NCBI GenBank assembly: GCA_033557465.1 | Contig: CM066036.1 | Location: 721,569,828 to 721,633,827, forward strand | Direction of reading: 5' to 3' | DNA length: 64,000 nucleotides | Source of the DNA: Ichthyophis bannanicus | Taxonomy: Eukaryota > Chordata > Amphibia > Gymnophiona > Ichthyophiidae | Shown here: positions 35,754-50,029 of the stretch, one piece after another | Position numbering within the stretch: position 1 is the first letter of the stretch | Layout of the letters: each line of letters opens with the position of its first letter | Made by a program: the position numbers and the translations under genes | Notes under the pieces: generated by a model | What the model saw: the letters and a program-made list of their open reading frames with translations, nothing else | Told to the model about the DNA's origin: nothing | Databases searched by the model: none

Positions 35754-37274
35754 CCTAGGCTGTTATGGTGTGTGTCACATTAACATCCCCTAACATACGT
35801 CTAACATTGCTTGTTGGGCAAATGTATCCCGTCTACTGGAGACACACATGTGACAGCTTTGGACGGTATATTGTCACATCCAGCACAGACCCACCCCACA
35901 CAGAGAGTAGTGGGTTGTGCGTTGTGCCTGTCACTTTCCGTTTTTACCAGTGGTCACTCTCAGCTGTGCACATGTGTGTGCGCACACGACTTGCCGAGCA
36001 ATCACACTACTGTATTACATAGCACACGGAGAGAAGGTATGTGAGTCAGCTCAACAGCAACAACTATGTGCTCAGATGTCTAGATGTGTGTGTAGGTATG
36101 GTTTGCACACGTTATACCATAGTTTGTACTGCATGCATTGTGCTGCACATACTGCATCCGGACATGTACTCCACAGGTAGGTTGTGTACACCCCATTGCC
36201 TCTCTGTGGTGTGTAACACATTAACATTAATGCCATGGGATGCACAGCTGATATCTAATGGGCACCACTGCATACAGAACATTGGGGGTGACATTGCTTC
36301 TCACCCACCTTCTGCATCCTGCCGGTGAGGATGATGCATGGGCTCTGAGCTCCCCCATGAGTTCATCCTCGACCACATCATCGTGCTGTGGTGGTTGGCG
36401 GGTTCCTGTTCGACTATACACCATTGGTGGGTAGGTGCTGTTATGTGGTTGCAGGGGAGTCTCCCCGGAAGATGGCCGTCCAACCGACATTTCAGGCTCG
36501 GCCTCCTACTCCTCCCCCTCCAGATGTGAGGGACGGCCACATCCTCCCCCTCCTCCGCACCCTCCTCGTCCACCGCACCCACCTCCGCATGTGTCAGCAT
36601 GGTGCTGTAGTCACCTGTATTGTGGGCAAACACAGATAGCTCACATATGTTTACGCACTACAGCTATGTACACGTGTGTGCTGCAGACAACACATACCTT
36701 ATGGTGTGGGGACCCATCATGTGTGCTGCATACAGGGCCCCCTACACACCCCCATACCTGTCTGTAGCCAACATGTACGTGCCCCAGGGGAACAGTGTGT
36801 GTATTAGGTCCGCAACACCTAGTTTGTTTCCCATGCCTCAGCTACAGCTATAATTGTGAAGTGATCCCCCATGCCGTCTGTCACCCCCATCTGGCCAACA
36901 TCTGTCCACTCACGGCTGCTCCTTTCTCACACTTCCACCTGTATTTTCCTACCCCGTGTTTGATTGTGCATGCCATTGAGCAGGCCATATGTCCCTGGGA
37001 CATACTGTGAGCAATACTGCTACATGTGTCTGGCAGTGACCTACTGTGCATCGAGCAGCTAATGTAAAGCATATTGTGCCCATTGACAGGCACATGTATC
37101 AATGTGCGTATGGTATGTCACGACATGCACCCCTCACAGGCCAATGCTATATTCAGGGGATGAGGAGCACTGTTGGGGGGGGGGTAGGTAAGGGCCTGGT
37201 ACACGTGGAGATGTTTTGTGACAGGTCAGGGGCCTGAGGGGATGAGGGACACATGTTGATTGTGTCCCTGCAGC

Positions 37275-37764
37275 ATGGCAGGCAAACAGTGTGACGCCAG
37301 ACAATACAAAGGCGTGTGGAGCTCTGAGGGACAGACCACATATTATCTTTAGAGACATATGTCATTGTCCCAACACAGGCCATGTTTCCGTGACGTCCAC
37401 AGGGGCTGAGGGTCGACAACACATCTGACCGTTATCGCATCCGCAACCGTGTATTACTACACCTTGCCAATGCATTGTCATATGCCGGCGACAGGGAAGG
37501 TCACCCATACAGTATGCTGTTCTTGGGGGACTGCTGTAATGCCAGGCATACATACAATGCTGTGGAGACCGCTTTTACCGCCATTCACTGTGCTATCCAC
37601 AGCCTTTACAACAACGTCCCATATGTCCACATCTTTTCTACCTTGCTCAGATGTACGTGTGCGGTGAGGGAGGGTGCTAGCACAGTTATAGATTTAACAG
37701 ATTATGTGATCTGCATTGCCTCTACGCCTGCCATATCTTCAGTCACCAACTGCTCCATGATGTA
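37275..37764 (+). CDS. Candidate gene E, copy 2
   Basis: Counterpart of 15076-15562. It contains extra bases near 37338 and 37428 that break the first half, but the frame is open from about 37475 to 37764. Function unknown. Confidence 0.2.
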
Positions 37765-38900
37765 GGTGAACCGTTCCGTTCGACCGCTGTTAAAGGTTTG
37801 TGGCCAGGGTGTAGGTGTACATGTATGAATGAGGTGGAGGAGCACATGTCAGGGACACGTACTGCCCCTGCGGCTGCCAGCACAACCAAGCATATGTTGG
37901 GTACGTGGCATTTGTGTTTGCCACAACTATGTATTTGTCATACAGGTCTCCCAGAGTCTTTGTATTGGCTTGATGTTACCTTGGGGGTGCGCGTGTGTGT
38001 TTGTGTTGGACAGGAGTGTGCAGGGGTACAGCACAGACCCCTGACACCAGCATGGGTACATGATGGGGCTTGGTAGAGATTTATGGGGGTGCATGTGCAA
38101 ATGTCTGCCATCTACACAATGGCTATTTCACCAAGGTATGGAGAGGTGAAATATATGCGTAGCATACGTACCTGCATGCGGATCTGCTGTATCCAGGGCC
38201 ACAGGAAGGCCATATGTGTATATCGGCCCAAGCCTGTCTGCAAGCTGCTGCTCTAGGGGCGTGAGCATGGATGGTAGGGGGCCCCCTCCACCTGTGCACT
38301 GGCATGCTGTTGTTCTGCACCACAGGTGCTGGCGCACCCCTCTTTTGATATCAGAATACCTCTTCTTTAGACAGTCAATGTCCCGCAGGGGGCCTCCTAC
38401 CTCGGCAACTGCTCTGCGTATCTCCTCCCACACCGCATTAAAGGCCTGCTGTACTTGTGCGGCTGCTCTGCCTCCCAAACAGAGCATCATAGTTCTCGAG
38501 GACCGTAGCGAGGAGGTTGTGGTTCTCAGAATCTGAGAACCGTGTGGCCCGCCTCCTCTGGGTCTCAGGTACAGGGGCCCTTTTCCTCTTCCCAGTGTGG
38601 CGGCTGGGTGCAGCCTGGCCCTGTGTTGATGGCCCTGCGTCTGGCTCAGCCGCCATAGCCCCTGCCTCCTGCGCAACTGGTTGCCGCACCTCCTGCACTC
38701 CCTCACCCTCCCTTTCCCTCATCCTTTCTCTGTCACTCTCGCTATCACTCCCTCTATCCCGCTCCCCTCTCCCTCTCTCTCTCCCTCTCTCCCACCCTCC
38801 CTCTATCCCTCTCAATGTCCCTCTCTCTCTCCCTCACTCTCACCCTCACCGTGCCACTTCCACTCTCCCTATGGCTCTCACTCTCCCCCTGCCGCTCCAT

Positions 38901-39867
38901 CGCCCTCCTCTCCCCACTCCCCTGGCCACACGCAACCTCACCTCACCTCACCCCTTCTCCCACTCCTACGCCACACACGTCACAGACAAAACAGATGTGA
39001 GCACAATACTACAAACACAACACAATAAACTGAACAGTACACACCACAATACAGAGACAATTGACGACACTCCACTACACTGACACCTGCTCCAATACCT
39101 CCTGCTCTCACACTTCGCTATCCTACCTCTCACTCCTCACTCATCCCTCAACGTGCAACAGGCTCGCAGGTTGTTTTATTCTTTTTTTACGGTTACCTAC
39201 ATTGCGCATGTGCAACTGTGCCACGGCGCTGCTTGTGCGCGGCGCGTATGTGACATTGCGCATGGGCGTGCGTTGGTGGATGTGTGTGTGCGCGATACGC
39301 ATGTGCAGCTGTTAGCGCATGTGCGTTTGAGTGCGTGTGACGTCACGCACGTGACGCATACGCACAGGCGACGCATACGCCCATGCGTAACGAGTTGCAC
39401 ATGTGCGCCGCCCACAGACAGACGCCCATGCGTACGGGGTTGCACTTGCGCGCCACACACACAGAGCCGCAAATTCGGGCATTGCTGCACATGCGCGCCG
39501 CGCACGGCCATAACCGCGCATGCGCAAGGTACGTACAACATAACCTGGATAAATATGACTGCAGATTAGGTCCACATTGAGGGTTGTTTCGTAGGCGCGG
39601 TGTATGTTGGTTGTGAGTTACAGGGAGAGAAAGGCAGCTGTAGTGTATTGGATCTGTGTGTCTGTATGGTATTGTTCTGTATTTCTCCGTTTACTGTGCT
39701 GTATTGTGTGGATCTAGTCTTGTGTGTTGTCTGCTGTAGTTGTGCTGTACGTTACATTGTATTGTGCTGTTTTGTGTGTCTCCTTTCATGTGTGGGTTGT
39801 AAGGTGTCCAGTGTTTAGGCAGGTTTGGGTGTGTTTTTGTGTGTGTGTTTGTGTGTGTCTGTAGTTC
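38901..39867. promoter_or_regulatory. Divergent B/C promoter, copy 2
   Basis: Counterpart of 16697-17666 with the CRE (39338-39345) and NRF-1 site (39515-39526) unchanged. Confidence 0.6.
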
Positions 39868-42458
39868 ATGGCGGCTGTTTATGTTGCTGCATGTGCCCTG
39901 AGACGTGGGTGGATGCTGCGGTTGCAGGACAGGGGAGATGGTGCCCATGGGGCTGAGGCACAGGGCATGGGTGTGGACCCGCAGCAATTCAGACCTGCAG
40001 CTGTGGGGGTGGTCCACACAGGTGCGGTGCGTGGACGACGCAGACGGCGTGCTGAGGTGCAGGCTCGGCAGCCTCGCCTCTACAGGCCCAGAGCCCAGCT
40101 CCAGGGCATGCGTGAGGACCTGGTCATCTCCCTGTACCGACTGAGCACAAGGGCTATTCGGGAGCTCTATGAGGATCTGCGACCTGACCTCGAGCCCCTG
40201 ACTGATCGGTCACATGCCATACCAGGTTTAGTCAAGCTCCTTGCTGCCTTACATTTCTTTGCCTCTGGCTGTTTCCAGTCATCTGTGGCTGCAGTGGGTG
40301 GCATGAGCCGCCCCACCTTCTCACGCTGTCTCCACCAAGTACTGCGTGCCATGGTCAGCCGGGTGGGGAATTACATAGCCGTTCCTCACATTGGGCAACA
40401 GTGGGGGACCCTGAACCAGGCCTTTGAGGCGTTAGCTGGGATACCACACGTGATGGGAGCTATTGATTGCACACATGTTGCCCTGGTCCCGCCTAGAGAC
40501 AGGGAGGTGGTGTTCCGCAACCGCAAACACTACCATTCCCTGAATGTTCAGGTTGTATGTGATGCTAATCTGCATATTCTGAATGTGGTCCCGCGGTTTG
40601 CAGGGTCCACCCATGACTCCTATATCCTGCATCACTCAGCACTGTTCAGGCACTTTGAGGAGGGACAATATGGGGACTGTATATTGCTGGGTGAGTATTT
40701 CCATCTAACCTATTATGTGCTGCATATATGTATTGGTTTATGTAACATCTGTTATATAGGGCGCTGTTTGCCAGCTTTGCATTTGAAAACGTACCTCACG
40801 TTCAAAAGACATATGACTGTTATGTGTTTACATTGTTACAGGAGTGTATATGTGGATTAACAGGGGACCTAATTTGCATTGAGACATCAGGATTGTGATA
40901 CGGTTTGATCATACCCTGCTCATGTTGTTCTGGGAACTAAGCTCAGGTGCAGATGTGTGTCCTGTTGGTGGATTGGTACTAGTGTGTGTGTGTGACATCT
41001 GCCCACATGTGGGGGGGGGGAAGGTTGCTGCCCTTCACACACACCTGTGATGGCGGCTCATGTTCTGGTCCTTTTGTTATTTCATGTAACGTTTATGTTC
41101 TGGACAATCCATACACCTAACCCTTGTCATGTGTGTGTGAGGTCCACACACTCACTCAGTACTGGGTTGTCACCCCGGGGGTCGCGTATATACTGGGGGG
41201 GGGGGGACTACATATGATGGGTTTCCCTGACCTTTGCATCTGCGAGTACAGTTTTGCATATGGATGGTCATGCATTTGGCCTGTTTCACCGCAGGAGAGA
41301 TACCTTTGGCCACTGCAGATGTGTGGGACATAGGCGACGTTGTATGTGCTGATCCTAATGTTGTTGAGCATTGTGGACAGGTGACAGCAGGGGCAAGGGA
41401 CTACATGGGTGATTACAGAGAGGTATTGGTCGCACATACCCAGGTAGGTGCTCTGCCTCTGTCCATGTGATTGGTGCAAGCTCATGTGGGCTACGGTGTG
41501 CACCTCTGTGGGCCACAGTTTAAAAAGGCTCAGAACATGATGGAGACAGTGCAGAGGGTGGCTACTGGAAGGATAGGTGATTAGCAGGAACCAGCATATG
41601 GAGTCAATATGCTCATATTTGAGATGTGGACCTTGGAGGACAGGGGGTATAGCGGTGATGTGGTTGTGACCCTGTCAGACCTCCCTGGCATACATGGTCT
41701 GGGTGCGAGGCTCCATCGGATTACATCACAGTTTTGGGTTGTGTACATTGCTGACATATACGTTGAACAGGTGATATGTGCATTGGTGGTATAGTCTAAC
41801 GTTGGAGGTGGTCTAGATGAGGACAGGAACTGCAGTACAATACGCATGTGCCACACATAGAGGATTTCTATAGGTACAACTGGGACTGGTTTTTTTATGG
41901 CAGTATGTACAGGCTCCATAGGCCATGTTTACCATTTATATCAACATATGTATATGTTTCACAAATGCATAGTTGGTGTGTCATATATGTCTGTCAGGAT
42001 GTGTTCTGCATTTGTTTCGCACGTCCATACCTGTGTACATGAGAGGTAACATGCACTCATGCATTGACATGCAACATTTCTTTCTGCAGGTGATGCAGGG
42101 TATGGGTGTCGCCCCTGGCTGCTGACCCCTGTGCGTCATCCACGGACACATGCAGAGCGGAGGTACAATGAGGCCCACGCCTCCAGCCGCTCTGTCATAG
42201 AGCGCACCTTTGGCGTGTTGAAAAGTCGCTTCAGGTGTCTGGATAGGACAGGCGGGGCCTTACAATATAGACCTATGACTGTGGCAGAGATTATCATTGC
42301 CTGTTGCATCCTGCACAACATTGCTCTCAGGCACAATATTCCTGCAGAGATTAATGAGGATCTGGATGATGATCCACCATGCCCCCCTGTACGTGCCAGT
42401 GGTGACACACAAGAGGGCACAGCGGTCAGGCGGAGGTTGATTGCAGAGATCTTCTCTG
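39868..42458 (+). CDS. Gene C, copy 2: HARBI1-type transposase
   Basis: Exons 39868-40690 and 42090-42458 with the same splice sites as copy 1. It differs in only a few residues (L41F, D356H, R359P). The catalytic D200, D276 and E312 are retained. Probably the second haplotype of the same gene rather than a second copy. Confidence 0.9.
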
Positions 42459-43344
42459 GTACGTATTGCATATATTCCCACATATATGTGCTGTTCTGTG
42501 TGTGTGATGGTCATAAAGGTTTTTGTGTCGGAACATATCACCTTCGGGTGCAACACTGCATTGTCATTCAACTTAACATCCCACGGTCACATATAGCCAT
42601 GCGTGTGTGACCAACAATGTGGCCGCGGCACAACAGCAGCTGTTGGTGTATTATGTGTGTGGGTGTTGCTACACCTTTCAGATACTTTGTGGGTCACATT
42701 CCCAGTTAGTTGGTGGTGGTGATAGCAGTTGCTGTGAAAAGAAGAGTTCGTTGGTTTCATGGTCTGGATGGAGCACGGTGGCAGGCATATGTTGCGGTAG
42801 TCACAGTGGGAGGGATGACCCTGTTTGTGGACAGTTCCCCTGCGGGGTATTTGTTTCTATTGTACACCTTTTGTCCACTTGTGTGGGTGTTATGCTTGTG
42901 TGAGCTGGCTATGTGTGTATGTTGGCTAGGTGTGGTGACACATGTCATACATAGCACAGAGCACATGCTTATGACTGCTTTCCAATGATGTTATTAATTA
43001 TGTGCGACGGTTGTTAATGCAACCCCACAGTGTGCCCTGATGTATACCTTATCACGTAGCCTTGACATGGATGTGTGGCAGGAGGGGGACCTGCGCTGTG
43101 TGCAGCCAGGAGGCCATATCATTGATAGCAGCTGTATTGTGGAGTGGCCAGTCAGTGCATTGTTGCATATGTACACACATACAGAGGTGATGGACGTCAG
43201 ATCAGCAAAGGGTGGGTTACAGTAGCCAAGTGGTATGCTGCATGTGTGTGTGTATATTCAGTTTAGAGGTTGTCCATGAGGAACATGGCATGTGTAGCCG
43301 ATGCTATCTCAACATATGCCACATTGCTGGATGTGTCATCAGAC

Positions 43345-43613
43345 TCTGGGATTTGTATGCAGAGGATATGGTAAGGGCTGTTATTGTAGCTGACTTTGAA
43401 TGGAGGTTTGGACATGTTCCTGCAGGACAGGTTAATAGACCACTATAGAAGTAGCTACCCCGGATAATCGGTGCTTGACACAGTACAGGTATTGTGGGAC
43501 CTGTGTCTTTTGGGGATACAGCTAGGTACGTATGACCTAGATTGGCCACTGTTGGATACAGGATACTGTGATGTCTGCTGCTCGAAAAAACCCAGTATGA
43601 CGTATGGCATATC
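43345..43613 (+). mobile_element. Decayed CR1 3' end, copy 2
   Basis: Counterpart of 21145-21418. Here the sequence lacks a small duplicated segment (gattgag) present in copy 1. Confidence 0.7.
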
Positions 43614-44371
43614 TTACATGCTGTGGATGTGTGTAGGGCAGGATAGCACAGTCCACATCAGCAAGTACCTTACGGACCTTGCAAGGGATGTTACGTCCAC
43701 ATACACACAGACACCTAGATGACAGTTATTTGGTTATGGTGCACATATAGGCCATCCATGGTTTGACATTCGCACTCTCACACAGTGGGATGACATGCAG
43801 CCATTATGGTCAGGTCACAGGCAGACATGGGGGTGTGGTTTTACAGACGTGGCGCTGACATTGCCATCTATTTGAGCGCATCATCAGCACACAGCTGTCA
43901 ATAATATTTGGGGTGTGTGAGGTACACTGCAGGATATGTCTTTGGCCAATGGATACAGGAGGTGTTACTGCATATCTCCATGTGTTACAGCAATGTACAG
44001 TGGGGTAACATAGAACAGTGGAAGGGCAGTACACACGGAGAGGGGGTATTGGTGGCAACATGGGGGAGACAGCCTGATATTGTGACCTTGGGATGGGCCA
44101 TAGACATGGGGGAGCAAACACCTATCTTGACCAGTGTGTACAACAACAGAGTGGTGAGGGAGATGACAGGGGGATTGGGGTTACCTTTATATAGCAACGG
44201 ACACTTCCGTGCTGCCTCTCCCATGTCACAGTTCCGTACAGTGTGATAGTGCACAGCCAGTCCATAGGTCATGTTGTGGGGTGTGACAGCTGGGGGACAG
44301 AGAGGTGCAGTGTGTGTTTCACACCTTGGACATGAAATATGTTTGTTTCTCTTGTGTTTTCCACTGCACAG

Positions 44372-44504
44372 GACATACTTTGTGAGGAAGCTGTTTCTGT
44401 GGTGCAGTGCCACCTGACTGGACAGCAGCCACGATGCTGCGGTCCGGGGTACTTGGATCTACAGCTACATTGTGCCTGCAGTCATGGGCCCAACATGTCG
44501 TATG
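44372..44504 (+). other. Cys-rich exon-like segment, unknown
   Basis: Bounded by a cactgcacag acceptor and a tatg/gtatgtg donor, open for 44 codons with six cysteines in the second half. A second segment starts after cttacag at 44685 and could follow in phase. In copy 1 (22180-22312) one C is missing and the frame is shifted. I cannot name it. Confidence 0.2.
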
Positions 44505-47500
44505 GTATGTGTCATACTGTGCAGATGTTGTGGTGGTTTTATTTCCTTAGGCCTCCCTTACCTATTTATCTTGCTGTTGTCAGACATATCCCTATGTGTT
44601 TGTGTACAGTATGTCTTCTGCAAAACTGTTTATGGCATTTGTACGACATAGCTACATGTGTATGTGTTTTCGTCTGACTTACAGGAAAATGCACTTGCTG
44701 CCTCCCCAACACTGTTATCTCAGCCATCACCGGGGTATCAGGGCAGGTCACTGCGCCTTTATGTCCACAAGTTGCCAGTTGTGCACATACATGCCATGTA
44801 TCACAGCTGTCCCGCAGACCGACGCATACTGTGTGGGTGCATGTTTATGCGTTGACTGTGTGCTGATGCAGTGTCCAGTCATGGTACATTATCATGTGCT
44901 GTGAGGGGTGGGAGCACCTGGGGGGCAGTGGTGACTGTGCTACCTGTACCGTAGTGCTGTTTACATTGTCAACATTCTCAACATGTGGTGTGCGTTGTGA
45001 GCATAACTGTGTATTGTGTTCTGAGGGACCACTGTTGAGCAACCTTTTTTTATTTCAGGTATCGGCATGATGTGGACATGCATCAACAGTGACTTGACAT
45101 GGTGATTCTACCTGTTTGGCTGACATTGTCTCCCTTCACTGGTACCTGATGTGGCTGTGGAGTCGCTCAAGGGATCGATGACGTACACATAATGCACACA
45201 CAGGGTATGTTGGACCTTTGTTATTTGGGGGTACATGTGGCTGTACCTGTTGATGAGTTACTGTTTGTCTCATGTACATGTCATGGTGCCTGTCTATGCA
45301 CACGAACAGATGCATATAGTGTGTAGCAGTGTGACATGGATATGGACATGCCCATATCCATGTGACACCCATTCTGCATTGACATTTGATGTGTCAACAA
45401 TATGCATATTATTTCATGTTCATATTATGTCATGTTTGCCTTTTCATCCGTTTCATCTGTATTTTCACAGGTGCGATTCTCTGCAATTTGTGTTGTTTGT
45501 ACAAGGTGTCCAACACGACCATACGTATCCTCTCCTGACACAGGACAGAAGGCATCCCGGACACATTTCCTACAGTGCATCTGGCGTCGCCATCACACAC
45601 CTTTTGGGGAACAGACCACCATGGAATTGTTTCTGGGGAATGGTGCCATTGGATGTTTGACTTATGCGAGTGGAACACATGCCTGTGATGGACAGTATTG
45701 CTTTTGGACCACTGCTTTGGCCATGACGGACCTGTACACCACACTGTTTCTGTCATTCTGGGGCTGGGGGTCCTGCGCATTGCAGGGGACACAGATGAAC
45801 TTTCACGGACTGTGGCATATTGGAATGTGACACTTGGCTATGCAAGCCCAGGGTTGCATGGAGACGTTTGACCTCACCTGTTGGATTACAGATACACCTT
45901 GCTTTTTGGACGCTGGGTGTAGCAGGGACTGACATTGTCAGTGTATGTTGTACATTCCTCCCCAGTTGTGTAGTTGTTGTGGGTTGGCCATGTGTGTGAC
46001 ATGGCACCCAGGATACGGTCATCTGTTAGTTTCAACTCGAGCATACAGCCATGTTAGTGGCATGGGGGTGACGATGGAGCGGTCATATTATCTATGTCCA
46101 CCTGCCCTCCACCTGAACATGATACCGTTTTTCCCACACCAACCCTTTCATGCCCAACAACATCATTGATTGATGTTTGCAATGGGCAAGGGTGTTTACA
46201 TGTATGAGTGGCATCACTGTATCATGTTGGTATACGGATGGTGCTTGTGGTTCTGACTGCTTATGTTTGTGAGCCACAGCATGTGGACCTATGGCTTTTG
46301 TGTAGTTCACTGTAGGATGTTTGGCCATCATGTCCATCTTAACATGCTGGTCATTGTGTTTGCTTACTGCACAGACGTGACACTCTGCATGTATGTACAC
46401 ACCTTAAATTGCACATCTGTACGGTCCTGTTTATCCGCCGCGGTAATGACACTCTCATTGCGCCATTATATTTGGTGTGTGGCATTGTGGGTGTCCATTG
46501 CCCTCCTTCAATTGTGCATTCCATGTACCGTGTTATATGTGTCCACACACTGTCTAACCAACAAACACTGGAAGGGGCACTCCTGCATGGTGTTATCTCT
46601 GGAGCTTTCTGCAGGTTGTTTTGTTTGTATTCGCTCTGGGTTCATGTGCCTCTGCGGCCTGTTAGCATATACTCATTGTGCTGGTGATGATTGCTGTGAT
46701 CTACATTATCGCATTTCTGATTCCTAGATCAGGCATTAGGTGAGAGGTTGCACATTACGTTCAGGAGTTATTTTCACTTGACATCATATGATGTTTTCAT
46801 TTGTGAGCCTCCTGTGTTGCCTGATGGCTATGTTGCGAGGGACAGGTGATGTGTTTTGGGTCCTCATCCAGCAACGCCTACGGTTTTCATGCACTCATAT
46901 GTGCGTGACACATTTGAGGGATGCAGCAGCAGGTGGGGGGTGGGGACCTGATGGCCAGTGCATAGCGTGCACCTGTTGCACATTATATCTCGTGCCCTTC
47001 ACTTACAGTCAATGAAGTGACCTTTCTGTGGGATGTGGGTTGGTGCCATGCTAAATGTGTTTCTGTCTCTCACCAGGGCTGCACTCACCTTGATATTATG
47101 ATAACACGGTCTACAGTGTCTGTGAGGGGTGACCCAAATAAAGATATGTATTTGACACACATCTGTCTCTTTTGCTCCTTGATCATGGTGACACACATGC
47201 AATGCAATGTGTGCCTTCGAGTCGGTCCTGACCTGACTCCCTGTGACCGTGAAACTCCAGGGTGTTCTGGTCAATGTCAGTTTTCTGGTCATTCGTCCAC
47301 GGTAATGGGGGGTTACGTGACATGCCCAAGGCTACAAGGAGTGCTAGTGTGAATCGGGCCCTGGTTACTTGATGTCCACAACAGGTTTATGACCAGTAGG
47401 CTACTCCTCCACTCTTTGAGCACATGTGCACTTCTATAGACTGGTTGCTGGTCATGTCCATGGCCCACCTGTGCTCACATCCTTGTAGAGTGACAGGTGT

Positions 47501-47599
47501 GTATATGTCACCCATTTGCAACATCAGTGGGTTTGACAGGTTCCCACATAGACCCTCCCTTTGGACTATTTGTTCTGCCTTGTACTCAGTGTGCTGTTT

Positions 47600-47653
47600 G
47601 TGGTAGTGGTTAGAGGCATGTGTTTTAACACAGTAGTGTGCAGGTTTGATCCC
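47600..47653 (+). repeat. tRNA-like module T10 (copy 2)
   Basis: Box B GGTTTGATCCC lies at 47643-47653, with the A-like part at 47600-47618. Confidence 0.45.
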
Positions 47654-48774
47654 CACATGTGGATGTTCTGTTGTTTTTCTGTTGTGCTACCTGGACCATT
47701 TGGTACCAGCAGGTTCATCAACTCTACACACACCCTTCCCTCTCTTCACTGTACAGCAAGGTGTGCACTCTGTGCTGTTTAGCCATCAGATGTTATCAGT
47801 CACATATGTCTCTTTCTTTATGGTGTTTACATGGCAGTGCACCTGGGGGTTTGGCTGTGGTTCAGCTGGTGTGTGGTACACCTGTTTTCATGTTGTGTTC
47901 TCTCCTGTCCTGTCCCAGATTGGTACCCATCTCCAGCGAGCATCCTCTGATGCCCTCAGGATTTGGTTTCCTTCCTCTTTCGCATGCTGTATGCACTGCA
48001 TAACATTTCATTGTGTGTGTGTGCATGTGTCCCTGGTCCCACATACAGACTAGGTTCTGATCTGTACTCAGATGACCTGCATGTCCATTTGGTCATGATT
48101 ACTGTTGGGGGTTTGCCTGTCCTGGCAGCCAGCATGCGTCTAGTGTGATGGGCTTCAGTATTTCTGTATGCAGCCTCTGCTAATGCACTGATGTTGGTGG
48201 TGTGGCCTACCAGTTGTTGCCTTGGCATTTGTGGTGGTGGTCATAGGTTTGATTCCTCTCTGTTCTCTTTGATGTGTATGCTTGTCCTGCATAGGTGGTT
48301 TCGATTTGTATGACAGTCATATATGTGCAGATTTGTGCTGCGAGAACATTGTACCCTCATCTGAGATGGGAATCATCCTTCTGCCCATCTTATGTCTCCC
48401 AGCTTTTTGGCCATCGTATCCTGACGTGCATGCTGCTACACCACGTCCTGCACTCCTACACATTCCTGCATTTCATCTCTCCCTGGTTGCCTCTCGTGTG
48501 TGTGCTCTGCATAACACTGCTACTCCACTGTCATCCTGACATTTCATCTATCCTGCCATTTCAGCCTCCTTCGCTGCACACATCTTCCCATCCTCTGTCA
48601 AACACTGACATTATAGCATGGTACATTACCATCACTCTGTTCATAGCTACAGATGGCCCCGATCACATAACCAAACAGTCACAGCACATATTTAACCACA
48701 GCTGTCTCCTTCTTACTAGCATCCTTGCTAATTTGTGTAAATAGTTTGGGTATGTTATCTTGTTCACCAATCAT

Positions 48775-49390
48775 ATATTCCATGTACATAGTTTTCCCAT
48801 GTTATTCCAGGTATATGTTCCTGTTATATGTAACACCAACCAGCCTGTTGTTCAGGTCTTTCTTTTGTTCTCTGTAAACCACACTCCTACCACATAGTGA
48901 CATGGACATAGATATACATAACTAAATAACTGGATATATATGTGTGTCCATTTCTCTAGCAGCCACATGGCCTGGGGCTGAGTTGTGTAGTACAGCAGCT
49001 TTGATCTACATCCTTCTATTACCTCTGCATTGTCTTTCCTTTCAGCTCTGTGCAGTGTTTTGGGTTACATGTGCGTTTGGCACATACCTCTGTTGCCCCT
49101 CACATTGTGGGATGTTACTGCTCCTAGCAAATGTTTTTGGGTTCACCTATACATCCTTGGGGCATCTTATGTCACACCTTCGTTTCAGGCAGCTTATGAG
49201 ATACCAACTATGGTGCCCTAGGAGTTGCCACCCTTTCCACATGGCCGCTGGGTAACATTATAACTCGCCTCTGCTGACATGGTTGTTTCTGATGTTCGTT
49301 CTGTTGCACCGTGGAGGGTGCATTAATGTATGGCACTGGGAAGGCCTTCTTTTTAGATGGCAACACAGATTGCTGTTCAGTTGCATGCAG
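48775..49390. other. Unique element sequence right of the overlap
   Basis: First sequence beyond the duplicated part. AT-rich at 48775-48950, then mixed. I see no gene or repeat. Confidence 0.5.
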
Positions 49391-49434
49391 GGAACATACG
49401 TACCTCAGCCAACCTTATTCACTGCTGATGTTAA

Positions 49435-49490
49435 CCCATGACCCCTGCACCATCAGTCAATCTCCTGACCATTGTGCTGCACTGCTGTTC
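49435..49490 (-). repeat. tRNA-like module T6
   Basis: Box A-like CAGCACAATGG lies at 49479-49469. Box B is degraded (gttaacccatgac on the plus strand). The weakest of the right-hand set. Confidence 0.35.
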
Positions 49491-49821
49491 CTTCTTGCAC
49501 GTGTGCACACCTACGTAGGATTTCCATGCGTCACAATGCACAGTGCTGCCAGCACAAACAGTGCTCGTACCTTGCCCTGCCTCATACGGCACCCTATAAA
49601 GCGGCCTATAGGCAACATTGTAGGGTGCCTTGGTGGACAGTGCACTTTATAATGTACCCTCTAGGGTACCTTGTAGGGCACCTTATGCAGCACCTTATAT
49701 TACAGTGCTTGGAGAGTGCATTTGCTAACAGCAGTCACTACAATAAAAGCTTAACATGCCTCCTTCAGCTATATTCATCATGACAGATAATGGCTCAGCA
49801 CACCTTACTCATTGGACACTG

Positions 49822-49885
49822 TGGGGGATCGAACCCCTGATGCATGCATCATTGGTGAGTGTGTTCCCCATTGTGCTGTGGCTCT
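49822..49885 (-). repeat. tRNA-like module T7
   Basis: Box B GGTTCGATCCC (49835-49825) and box A CAGCACAATGG (49878-49868). Closely similar to T8 and T4. Confidence 0.6.
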
Positions 49886-50029
49886 GTTCACGTGCTTCCA
49901 CATCAGCGCGCCACCTTAGCCTCACACTATTCAAGTGCCTCGTAAGACATTAGCGCGCCGCCTATTGCTGCCCATTATTTCTATGCCTCCTAAAATTATG
50001 CCTCAGTGAGGCTGGTTAACTGGGCACTG

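Larger units (their letters stand above)
33237..38900 (-). pseudogene. Gene B, copy 2
   Basis: Exon equivalents are complement(38172-38900, 36309-36614, 33237-33542). Exon 2 is clean. Exon 1 has a one-base insertion at about 38440 (taaagg for tacgg), compensating indels at about 38297 and 38320, and length changes in the CT-rich tract. Exon 3 carries contig-tip insertions. Splice borders are retained. Likely the same locus as 11126-16696. Confidence 0.75.
27248..48774. repeat. Redundant contig overlap, copy 2
   Basis: Same content as 5815-26747. The first ~7 kb (27248-34330) is 767 bases longer than its counterpart owing to frequent insertions, then quality improves abruptly and the offset stays near 22,200. 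From about 46300 onward copy 2 is the cleaner version. Substitutions in the clean part (for example three residue changes in the transposase) fit two haplotypes. Confidence 0.88.

Noticed and set aside
46263..46727. 154-codon open frame downstream of the transposase
   Set aside because: TG-rich composition lowers stop frequency. There is no family resemblance, and the frame is broken at 24068-24491 in the other copy.
5815..48774. Genuine tandem duplication giving two transposase genes
   Set aside because: Both copy boundaries coincide with contig ends at a fixed-length gap, and the error load rises toward the gap on both sides. An assembly overlap explains this without a new junction.
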